From positions 37,514,117 to 37,578,116 of the forward strand of contig CM054113.1 in the NCBI GenBank assembly GCA_028673005.1: a stretch of 64,000 bases of DNA, written 5' to 3'. Of this stretch, positions 46,723 through 56,720 are shown piece by piece. The stretch comes from Tanypteryx hageni. Its lineage: Eukaryota; Arthropoda; Insecta; Odonata; Petaluridae. Every line of letters begins with the position of its first letter. Positions within the stretch are counted from its first letter, which is position 1. The position numbers and the translations under genes are program-made. The notes under the pieces are model-generated. The model saw nothing but the letters and a program-made list of their open reading frames with translations. It ran no database searches and was not told the DNA's origin.

Positions 46723-47964
46723 CATTGCAATGGATTCGGAGGAAAGCGTAAATCGTCCTCCTGTTTCTTCTTTTTTTCTCCGTTGCCTTAGCCTCGGGAA
46801 AGGAATGAATAAAGAGAGAGAGAGAGAGAGAATTGATTCGTTCTTTTTCTCTCTAGACGTATCCTATGGAGGGAAAGGGAGGGAGGAGGACGAGAGAGGG
46901 AATGAGACTAAGCGGGATATCGGAAAGACGGGAACACCTTTTTCTTTCCTCACCCAAACCATCCTCTTCTCCCCCTCCCAAAGCCTCGTCTCTCCTATTC
47001 CGTCCAAGTAACCCAATAATAAGCACTCTGGGAGGCGTGATGATTCTGCGAGTCGTCGTAATGGGGTGGAGAGAGAGAGGGTAGGAGGAGAACACAAGGG
47101 GTGAGGAAGGGAATGTATAGAAGGGAAGGAGTGAAGGGGAGGAGTAGGGGGAAAGGAAGAGGGAGGTTTCATTTATTCTTTTTTTTCTGAAGATTTTTTT
47201 GGAATCCATTCTTGCGGCAGCCATGCAGAGTTGAGAACGAAAGAGAAACATAAAAAGGAAGGAAAATACAGTGAAAATTTAAAAAACCTCATGTTTGATA
47301 CATATTTTGTATAAAAATTTCATTTAATAAACCCGTTGTTTAAATTAATTCCACATGAAGTAACCTCCAGCGAATTAACTTTTTTAGGAGTTCATAAATT
47401 AGAGGATATGGAACTTTAATATCAGTTTATGGTTTCCTGCATCTTCGTGCGCGATGGGGATATTACATAAATGGATTTCAGTATTATTATTATTGATGAT
47501 ATTTCTTTTATTAACCTGGATCTCAAAAATATTTTGTGCGCAAAACTACCATACATGCTCAATAAAACATTCACTAGGAGAAAGATGTATAATGCATTTA
47601 GGAAATATGCATAAAAGCTCTTTACATAATTGATTGTAATGTAAGGGGAAGGAAGCAAGGAAGATGAATAATTCGATTTGGTTAGAAAATATAGGAATAG
47701 ACAAGGAGAGTAAAAGTAAGAATGTTAAAACGTAAGATTGGTAAATGGTGGAGATCGATGTAAGACGTCAAATATATCAAGAAAAAGCTGGAGAAGTTGG
47801 AATAAAGAATGATCGAAAATGGGGTAAAAATTGATGGAAAAACCAAAAGAAGTTAGATAGAGTGGACGTGGACATATTAAGAGATAAAAGATAACATGGA
47901 CTGTTATCTATATTTCTCTTCATCTCTCATATATATCTTTTTTATGTTTTCGGGTCTCCCGTAG
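46721..47964. other. No gene recognised; purine-rich island
   Basis: The plus strand is GA-rich at 46800-47170 and produces Ser/Pro/Leu minus-strand ORFs. This is the opposite strand bias to most other islands in the window. The rest is AT-rich. Confidence 0.3.
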
Positions 47965-48158
47965 AGATTACTTCACGGGAACGTGAACTATGGGCAGGCA
48001 AGGAGATTTTGAAATATAGCAACGGAGGATTTTTGGTTGCGTGGGTAACGGAGGAAGCGAAGGAAGATCCAGAAATAGAGAGGGACGTATATAATATAAG
48101 GGAAGGAATGGAGGCTCCTTCTTGGATGAGGATGAATTGTGATGTAGTTGGAGGAAGG
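47965..48158 (+). CDS. Weak candidate host exon, function unknown
   Basis: An open frame bounded by a GTCTCCCGTAG acceptor (ending 47964) and a GTAAGA donor (48159-48164). It reads ITSRERELWAGKEILKYSNG, then FLVAWVTEEAKEDPEIERDV, and ends MNCDVVGGR. The composition is protein-like, but the antisense strand is also open for 97 codons (47942-48235). I do not recognise a family on either strand. Confidence 0.2.
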
Positions 48159-48235
48159 GTAAGATGGGCAGCGGGAAATGGTGGAAATGTTTTGTGTAAT
48201 CCAAATACACCGATATCGTGAAGCGATGCATTCAT

Positions 48236-50678
48236 TCTGACGTGTTCGAAGGAATCGTGTGAATGTTGTTGCAGGTGATTTTTTCTGGGAATCGGAATAA
48301 TGGGAAGGAAGTCGGAAGGGTGAGGTACAAGTTATCTCTTGGGAACACGGAACTCCACACTACCATTTCAGTGGGTTGTCGATGCTCAAATGAAAAGAAA
48401 GCAACGTGATCAACGCATTCTCCGATTATTTGATTCTCCCTAACTCTGTTTTTTAAAAACCTAAAAATTTGCTTCTCACGCTTAAAAACTAGGTGGTGTG
48501 AATATAAGGGGATCGTTTCCAAGGAAATGTTCTCAAATTTCTCTTTGAAAAGTTAAGAGGTTGTTTTAAAGTGTTATGCCGAGAACATATAGGCATTTTA
48601 CGACAAAATGCGGAATATTTTTGTTTTTGAGAGCTTATAAATTTAATAAAATATTTACGCAAAATATCGATTTCAGGTATTTTGAGTCAATCCGCCTAAG
48701 TGGCCGGAGGGATGGAAATCAATTGAGACAGCGTTCTTTGTATGTCCACATGTTGGCTTGGATGTACTAATGTTTTACTTTGTCTCAAATAAAGCTGCAA
48801 GATCAGTACATTCTTCCCGACGAATTTTACTGATGTGTAATAAGGTCGCTAGAAAATATAATACATCGATTACGGTCATCTCAGAGAATGGTAGATTCGT
48901 ACATTTATCGAAAGATATTTGTAAAAGTAACGATTTAATATGGCGATAAATAGTAATGTAAACAAAACTGAAAGGATGAATACTTCTGATTTTAATCGAA
49001 CTAGACAAAAAACTATTCTAAATGAATTGAAAGCGTTTCTAAAATTTGAAAAATAAAGAGGAATGGTATTAACCTCTAAAGTCAATTCGACGTACTCGTC
49101 TATGGACCTTGCAGTCCCGCCACGGCATCGGTTGTCCGTGCATCTGTATGGGCTCTGACTTCTCTTTACTCAAACCTAAATATCCTATTAATCTATTTGT
49201 CTTACATTAAAATCACAATAAAAAATTGCCGGATTGTGGGGTTAAAGTATTTTTTGAAATTCATCATGCTTGTAAAGAAATTTCAAAATATGTCTCGATA
49301 TTACACACTGGCAATATCGTTTGTTCATAATGCTTAACAATTACTCCAGTTTTATACCCATATTATATAGAAGAGAGTAATTTTAATCATAATGTAGTAA
49401 CATCGAAACTTTAAATTAATGAAAGCATATTAAAATTTAATGATACATATTCAAGATAATTCATCTTTAATAAACTTATTATTCTGTGAACAGAAGATAC
49501 TAAGAAATAAAATAATTTGTGGTTCCCGCAAATTCTTTTTTAGACCTTAAATTACAAATCCCATTAACATTTTTAATTATTTCTTCAAAGTCGTGAAACA
49601 TATAGAAAAAATGGATTTTTTTGCAAATTTAATCCCCTTTTCCAGTTTTTGCTATTAAATTACTCTTTACTTGATTGACTTCCAAATAAAACCTTGATGA
49701 AATATTTCAAACATTACTTTCGAAAAATTTTCTTGATAATAAACTTATGTAAGGAAAAAGTATGTTTTATGATCACTATTTCATTGGTTTTCTTAAAAAC
49801 AAGAGCTAAATTCGACGAATTTTTTAAAGTTTATTGTATTCTACGTAGTCATTCTTCCACGTTTCTTTCCCCAAATTTTAAGCTTATATTTATTCTCGGG
49901 GTATTTAAAATATCTCTTGTAACGTCGGAATTTTGGAGAGCGCTGCATGAAGCTGACGCTTCGATAAATTCTCACACGTTTTTGGGCTTCAGTTTTGATT
50001 TTCCAAAAAAATTGCAAATTATAAAAAAAATGAGATTTTCCATTAAGGGCCGTGGTAATGGGAGGAGGAAGTGATAGGTGAGAATGGAAAGACAAGAATG
50101 CAGAAGAAGAAGAAATGGACTATTGAGCATTACACAATAGTGTGTGCTAGGAGGGGAAGCTGTAGGAAATCTACTGGCGCTTGAATTCGCCGAATGAAAG
50201 AGAGGATAGGGAAGCGGAGAGAATCCTCGAAAATATCGAGAGAAATTGGACCAGGAAAGGATGGAGGGGGGACTTGAAAAAAGGCGTGGATTTGATTTAT
50301 AGCGATTCTACTCGAATTTAATTTTTTTATCACGCTTAGGTTATCTTACCCAAATTATTTTCCTTCTCATGTTCGAACGACAGAATCCCACTTCTCTTCT
50401 TCCTCTTTCTTATTTTCCTTGGAATATTTTCTGTAGAAGCTAAAAAAATCTCCCACACCTTTGTTACAATAGTCCCTTGATCTTTCCTAGCATTACGTAC
50501 CGCGAATTTCAAAGCCGCGATCGTTAATACTTTCAGCTTATGGGAAAATAGGAAGTAGTGGGAGACGCAGGTGATGTTTCACGGATGAAAAACATAACCG
50601 TATAAGTGCAGTTCAAAAACAAATGTAAACCATAACATAAATATGTTATTTATAATGAATAAATCAAATAGATTTCTA
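48236..50678. other. No gene recognised
   Basis: AT-rich with short ORFs on both strands; none supported. Confidence 0.3.
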
Positions 50679-51161
50679 TTAAAGAATTTTAATCACCGAT
50701 AAGATGATAATGATTTTGAGACGGCGATGATGATGTTTGTTGGGTATCAGTGGTAGTAATAAGAAGAGGAAAAATACGCTTTGCAACTTGAGTAAAACTG
50801 CTACGACGATCTGCCAATATAGTCTGATTCTTGCAATGTGATATTCGGAAACATATCCAACATCGAATGAGATAAAATAGCAGGTGAGAAATGAAAGACC
50901 CATCGGTCAGAAGTATAAACATATGAGAAAAACCTCTATGGCAATGCACACATGTAGGCGATAGATATGTGTAACACTTCAAAATTGTTTTTTAGAACGC
51001 AGTGGTAGAAAATCCTTGGGACAATAGAAACATGAAATTCTCTTGAAAATACTATCGGTTTCACGTAAGAAAAACGAAGTGGCAAGAATATAAACACGGA
51101 TATTGCAAAAAAGTATAGTACTAAGGCTTACGCATTGAAAGCAGCAACTTGAGCATGACAT
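50679..51161 (-). pseudogene. Possible degenerate C2H2 zinc-finger region
   Basis: Successive minus-strand frames contain zinc-finger-like pieces: ISCFYCPKDFLPLRSKKQF, where C-x2-C is followed by a possible H after a frame continuation, and SPTCVHCHRGFSHMFILLTD followed by FISH. Stops and frame changes break the array. It may be an old zinc-finger exon or pseudogene. The evidence is only the C-x2-C spacing and an aromatic at the usual place. Confidence 0.2.
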
Positions 51162-51559
51162 TACGTTTTAAATCCGCGAATATTAATATTAATAATCAAA
51201 ACAGTAAATTTTGAGAGTTCACTGTGAATTCTCTTGTAATTCCCCAATTCTATCCCAATATTCTTTCTTCCAGTAAAATTGCTTCTCTACCTTAATCTAT
51301 TCTTTTGTTCTCTTTTTCTCATCTTTCTACTTCCATATCTCCCCATATCTTCCTTCCTTCCTAATTTTTGTATGCATATTATCTTGTATTTTTGTAATGT
51401 GTATTATTTTTTCTTCCTTTTATAATATTTTCTTTATCGTTGTCCTGTTGTATTTGCAATATTTTTATGCATACTATTTTTGTGTTGTAAGTTTTATTTT
51501 TTTCGTTACTTTTTTAGTCCTTTTTCTTTTTTATCTTACAGATAGTTTTTATTTGTATT
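51162..51559. other. AT-rich, possibly LINE 3' UTR
   Basis: T-rich sequence leading into the LINE terminus at 51560-51641. It could be that element's 3' untranslated region, but no coding trace was found. Confidence 0.25.
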
Positions 51560-51641
51560 TACTAGCGAAATACGAGGTTCGGTGGTTGCGAGGCCCAACA
51601 GGGCCTAACCTCGCCAATAAAGGGTCCAATCAATCAATCAA
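51560..51641 (+). mobile_element. LINE-like 3' terminus with (CAAT)n tail
   Basis: Reads GCGAGGCCCAACAGGGCCTAA, CCTCGCCAATAAAGGG, then CCAATCAATCAATCAATC. The GAGG...GGCC/GGCC...CCTC sequence can form a hairpin, and the tail is a 4-bp repeat. Both are typical 3' ends of CR1/Jockey-type LINEs, and AATAAA is present. Confidence 0.45.
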
Positions 51642-52080
51642 TCTTCTTGACTCCATTCCTCTCTTTCTCTTCTCTTCCTGTCCCTCCCTCTGCCCCTTGA
51701 TATTTTCCTCTTCTCTTCCTGTTTCTCCCTTTCTCCTCCCGTATTGTCCCTCTTGTATTCTTCTTTCTGTGTTATCTCTCCCTCACTCTCTCCCTTTCCT
51801 TTCACTATCTCCATTTTTCATTTTTCATGACTTGTTCTTTCCCTTTTTCTTCATATTTTTATATCTCTCCGATTCTTTTCCTATTTACTTCTTCACCTCC
51901 ATCAGGCTTTTCATTTCTCCCTCTCCCTCATACTTCCGCCTTCCTCTCTCCTCTCATCCGCTTCTAATCTTCCCTTTGAGTAAAACGCCCTTTGTAATCC
52001 CCCTCCCCCTCGGATTCCCTACTCTTTCTCTCTCGCACACCCGCCATAACACTGAAAAACTGCCAAAACGCCGTATCCTT
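51642..52080. repeat. Pyrimidine-rich tract
   Basis: The plus strand is C/T-rich. It gives the Ser/Leu/Pro/Phe second half of the ORF at 51397-52131, which is not regarded as real. It ends in TTCTCTTCTCTGCAG (52078-52092), which resembles a splice acceptor; the frame that follows (TKGSLWFPRLRYDYDEISSL) has no clear donor. Confidence 0.6.
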
Positions 52081-52092
52081 CTCTTCTCTGCA

Positions 52093-53697
52093 GACAAAGG
52101 GGTCGTTATGGTTCCCACGATTACGCTATGACTACGATGAAATTAGTTCTCTCCCTCGCAAAATTCTGGAGAATGTTTATCGTGGGTCATGTTGTGTACA
52201 TCTCGTTTGCGTGCGTGCATTGTTGGATACCTATGGTGTTCTGCGTAGTTTTTTTGCAAAGAGTAGGATACTGCTGTGCTCTCGGTGGCTTTTGGAATGC
52301 ATCTCCAAAGTGAAAGCGAAACATATGTTAGAAGCTTTGTTTACCCTTTTATGCTAAATGTCTAGCTTTTTCTAATGCCTAATTTTTATTATGCAGATAA
52401 AAACCTGACCCTAACTTGGACTATACTTCACAAGCGGTTTAACTTGAATTTTACGTAATATGATCTATGTATTAATTTGCATTATATGCATTACAGCTAT
52501 AGGCAAGGTTAACGTAAATTTCCGAGTAAAATTTAAACGAATGCAATTTTTGAATTGACTTTAAAAACTCATACTTCTGTATTTTGTACCCTAACCCATA
52601 GTTAACATGTAGAGAGTTTCTTACTTTATCAGGCGTGACTTCGTGGAATTGTTCAATATTATTCATAATAAACCACAAGTAGTACCTTTTCACAAAATAC
52701 TGTGGATGAATAAGTAGAGAGTCATCCATGAACATGGATAATATTAGAGCGCTTTTTATTTTTCATGTGGTTATACCGCCACATATTCGTTCAATAGCGC
52801 CTATACATAATTATAACGGGGGGTACCACGAGAGAGGTGAGATTAGCGTTTAAAAAGAGATGCTTAATAGCTAAGTTAGCGTTTTATTGCGCATCGTCAT
52901 TCTAAATGTACATATATTTTACGTCTAAATATACATTTTTGGATAATTGGCACTTCCAAAATGTCATTTAAGTTTATAACTCAATCAATTTTGTATTTGA
53001 ATTTTGAACGTTTCCCTGTCCGCCTCTCTATAGTTTTCAAAACTAAAAATTTTACAATAAAAAGTGGCATCAGTGTACAAATTTAAATTCAAGGTTTCAG
53101 ATTTCCATCTTTTATACCTTCGAAGATACAAGTAAAACAATCTAAAATTCTTTAAAACACACCTCACTTCAGTAATTGTAACGCAATATTCACGCTCGAG
53201 TACATTACTTTGTCATAAATAATCCGTTCTTTTATCACTTTCAAAACTCTTTGTGCGCACGAAAGGAAAGTTAACGCATTTACGTATTTGTAGTAGATCT
53301 TGTTTACTTCAGTTGCTACGAAGATTGTTTTAGTTGACAACATTTAATAAAACCGTGTCAGAAATTTTTTATGCTAAAATATATTACGACTTTCTTGTTG
53401 GATTTTCCTCAAATATTTTAAGAATAAGTGGCATTAATGTGGAAATGTACTCTCAGAATTTCAGTTTTTCATGTTTTAACCTCTTTGGAGATATAAAAAA
53501 AACAATTTTAAATGGGTTCCTAACCGAACTTTACAAATTTTCAAAACTCAAATCTAAAGAAGAATAAATGGCAGCAGTAGAGAAATATACCCTGCTAGTT
53601 TCAGCTATCTATCGTTTACAGTTTCGTCACAATTTCATTTTAAGCTAGTACACAGACAGACAGACGCCAGTGTAAAACTATAAGCGCATTTTTTTTT
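52093..53697. other. No gene recognised; diverged internal repeats
   Basis: Two related blocks near 53060-53150 and 53420-53510 share GTGGCAT(C/T)A, TTTCAG and GATA(C/T)AA motifs. An ACAGACAGACAGAC stretch (53651-53664) resembles those in family A. No coding exon seen. Confidence 0.3.
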
Positions 53698-54388
53698 ACT
53701 TTCTCCATATATGTAGTATAGGGGAAAGTATTGTATTCATGAAAAAATCGATTTCGAGATTTCAACGGAAATACACGTTTTGAGGTCCCCTGAACACATT
53801 TTGACCATTTTCTCGATGATGTCTGTGTGTGTGTGTGTGTGTGTGTGTGATAGCTTTTTTGTGGGTGTTCTAACTCAAAAACTATTAATCAGGTCAACGC
53901 GAAATTTTATATTTAACATTTTTATAAAAGTCAGAAGAACTGATTAGTTTTTGGTAAAATCGGTCAACTATAAGTGGGCGTTTACTCTTGTCACTTATCC
54001 GTTATTTTGAAATATTTGATAAATGTAAAAATGTATCGGAATAAAAGTTGTAGGAAATTTAATCTTCTACAACCTTTGTTTGAAACATTTTCCCATATAA
54101 TGCATTGTTTAAGAGATATCTCATTTTTTTAGCTGCCACCCCCACGCCACCTACCGACGACTATTGTTAACAATTGACAGTTACGCCTTAGTAACGCTTC
54201 TTTTTCTTTTCTTAATTTTGGAGCTTTGTGGCTATATCCAATATCAGAAGGCTATGGTTTGAGTTTATTTCTGTTCTTTGTCGTCTAAAATTTCCTCGCA
54301 GTTTCTTAAAATATTTATTATTATGTAACCTATTTGGAATTTTTAAAAATATTACAGATATGGAGTAAGTCATGTGGTGGCCACATCA
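53698..54388 (+). mobile_element. MITE-like family D element, longer copy
   Basis: Begins ACTTTCTCCATATATG and has the inverted motif ATATGGAGTAAGT near the end (about 54358-54370), then GGTGGCCACATCA. It is flanked on both sides by CATTTTTTT-type sequence (about 53687-53697 and 54389-54397). Its right two thirds align with 12274-12768. Its left part (53710-53810) resembles the terminal block of family A (GAAAGTATTGT, TTCGAGATTT). It contains a (GT)n run at 53823-53849. No ORF. Confidence 0.65.
53823..53849. repeat. (GT)n microsatellite
   Basis: About 13 GT units inside the family D element, at the position where other family members have a GTCTGTCTGTC run. Confidence 0.95.
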
Positions 54389-54810
54389 CATTTTTTTAAT
54401 GCGTTAAAAACTACACCACCCACGCCTTTCCTTATGAATATCAGGTCATGCACTTGTTGATGGAATGTTTTTTTATAGATTTACAATTATTATCTACAAA
54501 ATGATCAAGTTTCGTCGTTCTCACCTAGAGAATTTGTTTTGTGAGCGTCATTAATACCATGAATCTTACCAAAGGCCAATGAATGAATTACAAATCTCCT
54601 GTTGAAGTTGAAACAAAACCTCTATAGCTATTGAGTGAGCCCATGGTTTTCTGGTACTTCGAAAGTTTCCTTTAATGCAAACCATATCCTAAGTTTTCGG
54701 ATTCAAGGTCGAACAGTTTCATACTTAATTTATATAAATTTTGAAATTATTGAAAGAATCCCCTAGAGTATAGAAAACTATGAATACCAGGTGAACGGAA
54801 ATACATTAAG
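54389..54810. other. No gene recognised
   Basis: AT-rich sequence without supported features. Confidence 0.3.
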
Positions 54811-55050
54811 TTATTGAACAAATGTTCCTGAAATAAATTCAACCCTAGAAAATGACGAAATTTTCCTTTTTTCCTCGAAAGTTTTTTCTATTTCGAAACA
54901 TGGTTCAGTAACGTCTACAACGAAGATAATATTATTCTTCATATTTTTTTGCACAAACATGTTTTTCTCTCTTTTCCGATTATCATCTACTACTGAGAAA
55001 CCTCTTTCGATCACGGCGTGAAAAGCAATTCCATCTGAATTTTCTTCGAA
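54811..55050 (-). pseudogene. Possible hAT transposase C-terminal remnant
   Basis: The minus-strand frame contains FHAVIERGFSVVDDNRKREK. An ERGFS core followed by a hydrophobic/basic helix is typical of the hAT dimerisation domain in some transposase groups. Only this core is convincing; no terminal repeats were found nearby. Confidence 0.22.
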
Positions 55051-56382
55051 TAAATGGGAACGCTTCCATGTAAAAAAAAACCACGATAGTCTTCTGGAAC
55101 GGAGGCAATGATACGATCGTAGTCTCCCGCTCCTCCGCCTCACATATTTTCCTCGGCACATTACGTTCGTTCTCGCATAATTCTTCCTTTCCTCCGCGGC
55201 GGAGTGGATCCTTTAAATGGTTATAATGGAGGTCGTTCCCTTGTTTCATTTCCAAAAAAATTGCGCCCCTCTTATGTCCGTTGTGTTCCCTCATGCTTGG
55301 TTCCAGTTCTCTCTTGCCTCACTCCACTCCTCACTGTACTCCTCCCGTCTCCCTCCACTTTCTACCTCCTTCTTCGTCCTCCTCCTATCTTCCCCCTGCT
55401 ACCCAACTGCTTCCTCTCGCTACGGAAACTTATGGCCTTCTATTCGAAGCTCTATCTTTCACGATGTGATCTTGTCTTTTCTCACGTGAATTTTCTCTTA
55501 CTCTTTTCAAGTTTCGCCCTATTTTTCCATTCCTCTCTCTATATTCTCTCCCTTCCTTAAAGTATCTTCTCCCTTTTACGCTCAATTTCATTCTCCCTTT
55601 CTCGAGTAAATGGGATTACTTCTTCCTTTTTTTCAATGCAGCGCACGTCAGGTAAATATTTTTCCCTTAGAAAAAAACGCACTGTCGACGGAAGTGATTT
55701 TTGAATTCAGAATTTTTAAAATTCATTACAGGACACGGCAAAATCAATTGCTGGATCGGGTAAAGGAATACCAATGGAAAAATTGGGCTGACACGAGCGT
55801 CGATAAATTTTTCTCTCTTGTTCTACATTATACATAGTTGCTTTATAATTTTTTTCGCTTCGCAAGGTTTCCTGTGATCGGTCTCCGAAATACGATTGTG
55901 TGTGTTTTTACGTTGTGATATTTTTCCTGATGTATGTAAACGACTTTTCTATCCGTGCATGCTCTACGGATGGACTAAGTATTGGACTTAAGTTAGCAAA
56001 TCTTCCAAGAAAGAATTATCGAATTTATCTTACGAGTGAAATTAAATTGAAAAATTGTCTCCGGTGTCCATGAAAAGTAAGAGATATCATCATCAGTGAT
56101 GATTCATAAATATAAGATTGTAAAAGAATCCACGGTCGTTAAGTCACCGAAAATCATGAACGATGCCCAAAAATCCCATCGAGCGACATTTTGCATTAAC
56201 TCTAAGCTAAGGTCTAGCTTGAGCTATTTTGATTGTGACCACAATACCATTTATATACTGCCAAAAGTTTTGCAAATGCCTTTTCCGCCTAGCACAGCCC
56301 TGGAGATTCCTTATTTGTGCGTGTATGAGAACCCATGCGAACAGAATATATATCAACCTATTCTAGTTTTCCCGATAATATA
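55051..56382. other. No gene recognised; pyrimidine-rich island
   Basis: The plus strand is C/T-rich at about 55250-55610 and yields overlapping Ser/Leu/Pro ORFs. The ORF at 56096-56509 runs into the mariner terminal repeat and is not credible. Confidence 0.3.
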
Positions 56383-56436
56383 CGAGGGGTGTTTCCAAAG
56401 TTCTGGGAATTATTTTTTATTTTTATATGATTACCT

Positions 56437-56443
<7 letters not shown>

Positions 56444-56488
<45 letters not shown>
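56444..56488. repeat. (TA)n tract, left of the nested insertion
   Basis: About 22 TA units. With the matching tract at 59756-59796 it brackets the tRNA-like plus RTE block, suggesting that the block entered a (TA)n microsatellite and that the duplicated target is itself TA repeat. Confidence 0.95.
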
Positions 56489-56490
<2 letters not shown>

Positions 56491-56491
<1 letters not shown>

Positions 56492-56583
56492 TGGTGGTGT
56501 AGTGGTTAGCGTGTCGGCTTTCTATTGCAAAGTTCGGGGGTTCAAACCCCTCGAATGGAGGTTTTATTTATAAAAAAAAAAAA
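56491..56583 (+). mobile_element. tRNA-derived SINE-like sequence with poly(A)
   Basis: Starts CTGGTGGTGTAGTGGTTAGC (A-box-like) and has a perfect B-box region GGTTCAAACCC with a 5-bp T stem (GGGGG/CCCTC, one G-T). It has an anticodon-like arm GCTTT-CTATTGC-AAAGT, with ATT in the anticodon position, and ends in TTTATTTATAAAAAAAAAAAA. The acceptor stem does not pair, so it is not a functional tRNA gene. The A-rich tail indicates retroposition. It sits directly against the RTE 5' end, in the same orientation. Confidence 0.7.
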
Positions 56584-56720
56584 CTATCATCAGTGCCTGG
56601 CAGTAGGCAGCAGTACTGTCAGTATGGTATAGAGCCGAAAACAAATGATGTTGGTTGGGTCTATATCCAATACAGCTGTAGGCGTGATCAGGACGATTTG
56701 AACGGCTACAGTACTGCGAT

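Noticed and set aside
46616..47011. 131-codon ORF with an Ile/Tyr run
   Set aside because: Driven by the (TA)n microsatellite and the purine-rich island after it.
51397..52131. 244-codon plus-strand ORF
   Set aside because: It crosses a LINE 3' terminus with a (CAAT)n tail and then a pyrimidine tract; no single protein is consistent with both.
52078..52316. Exon after TTCTCTTCTCTGCAG
   Set aside because: The acceptor-like site is good, but it is the natural end of a pyrimidine tract, and the frame that follows has no convincing donor or recognisable peptide.
55628..55770. Micro-exons of 10 and 28 bp between AG and GT sites near 55645 and 55730
   Set aside because: Too short to support, with no protein signal on either side.
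56491..56561. Functional tRNA gene
   Set aside because: A and B boxes and the T arm are good, but the acceptor stem does not pair and a poly(A) tail follows, so it is retroposed.
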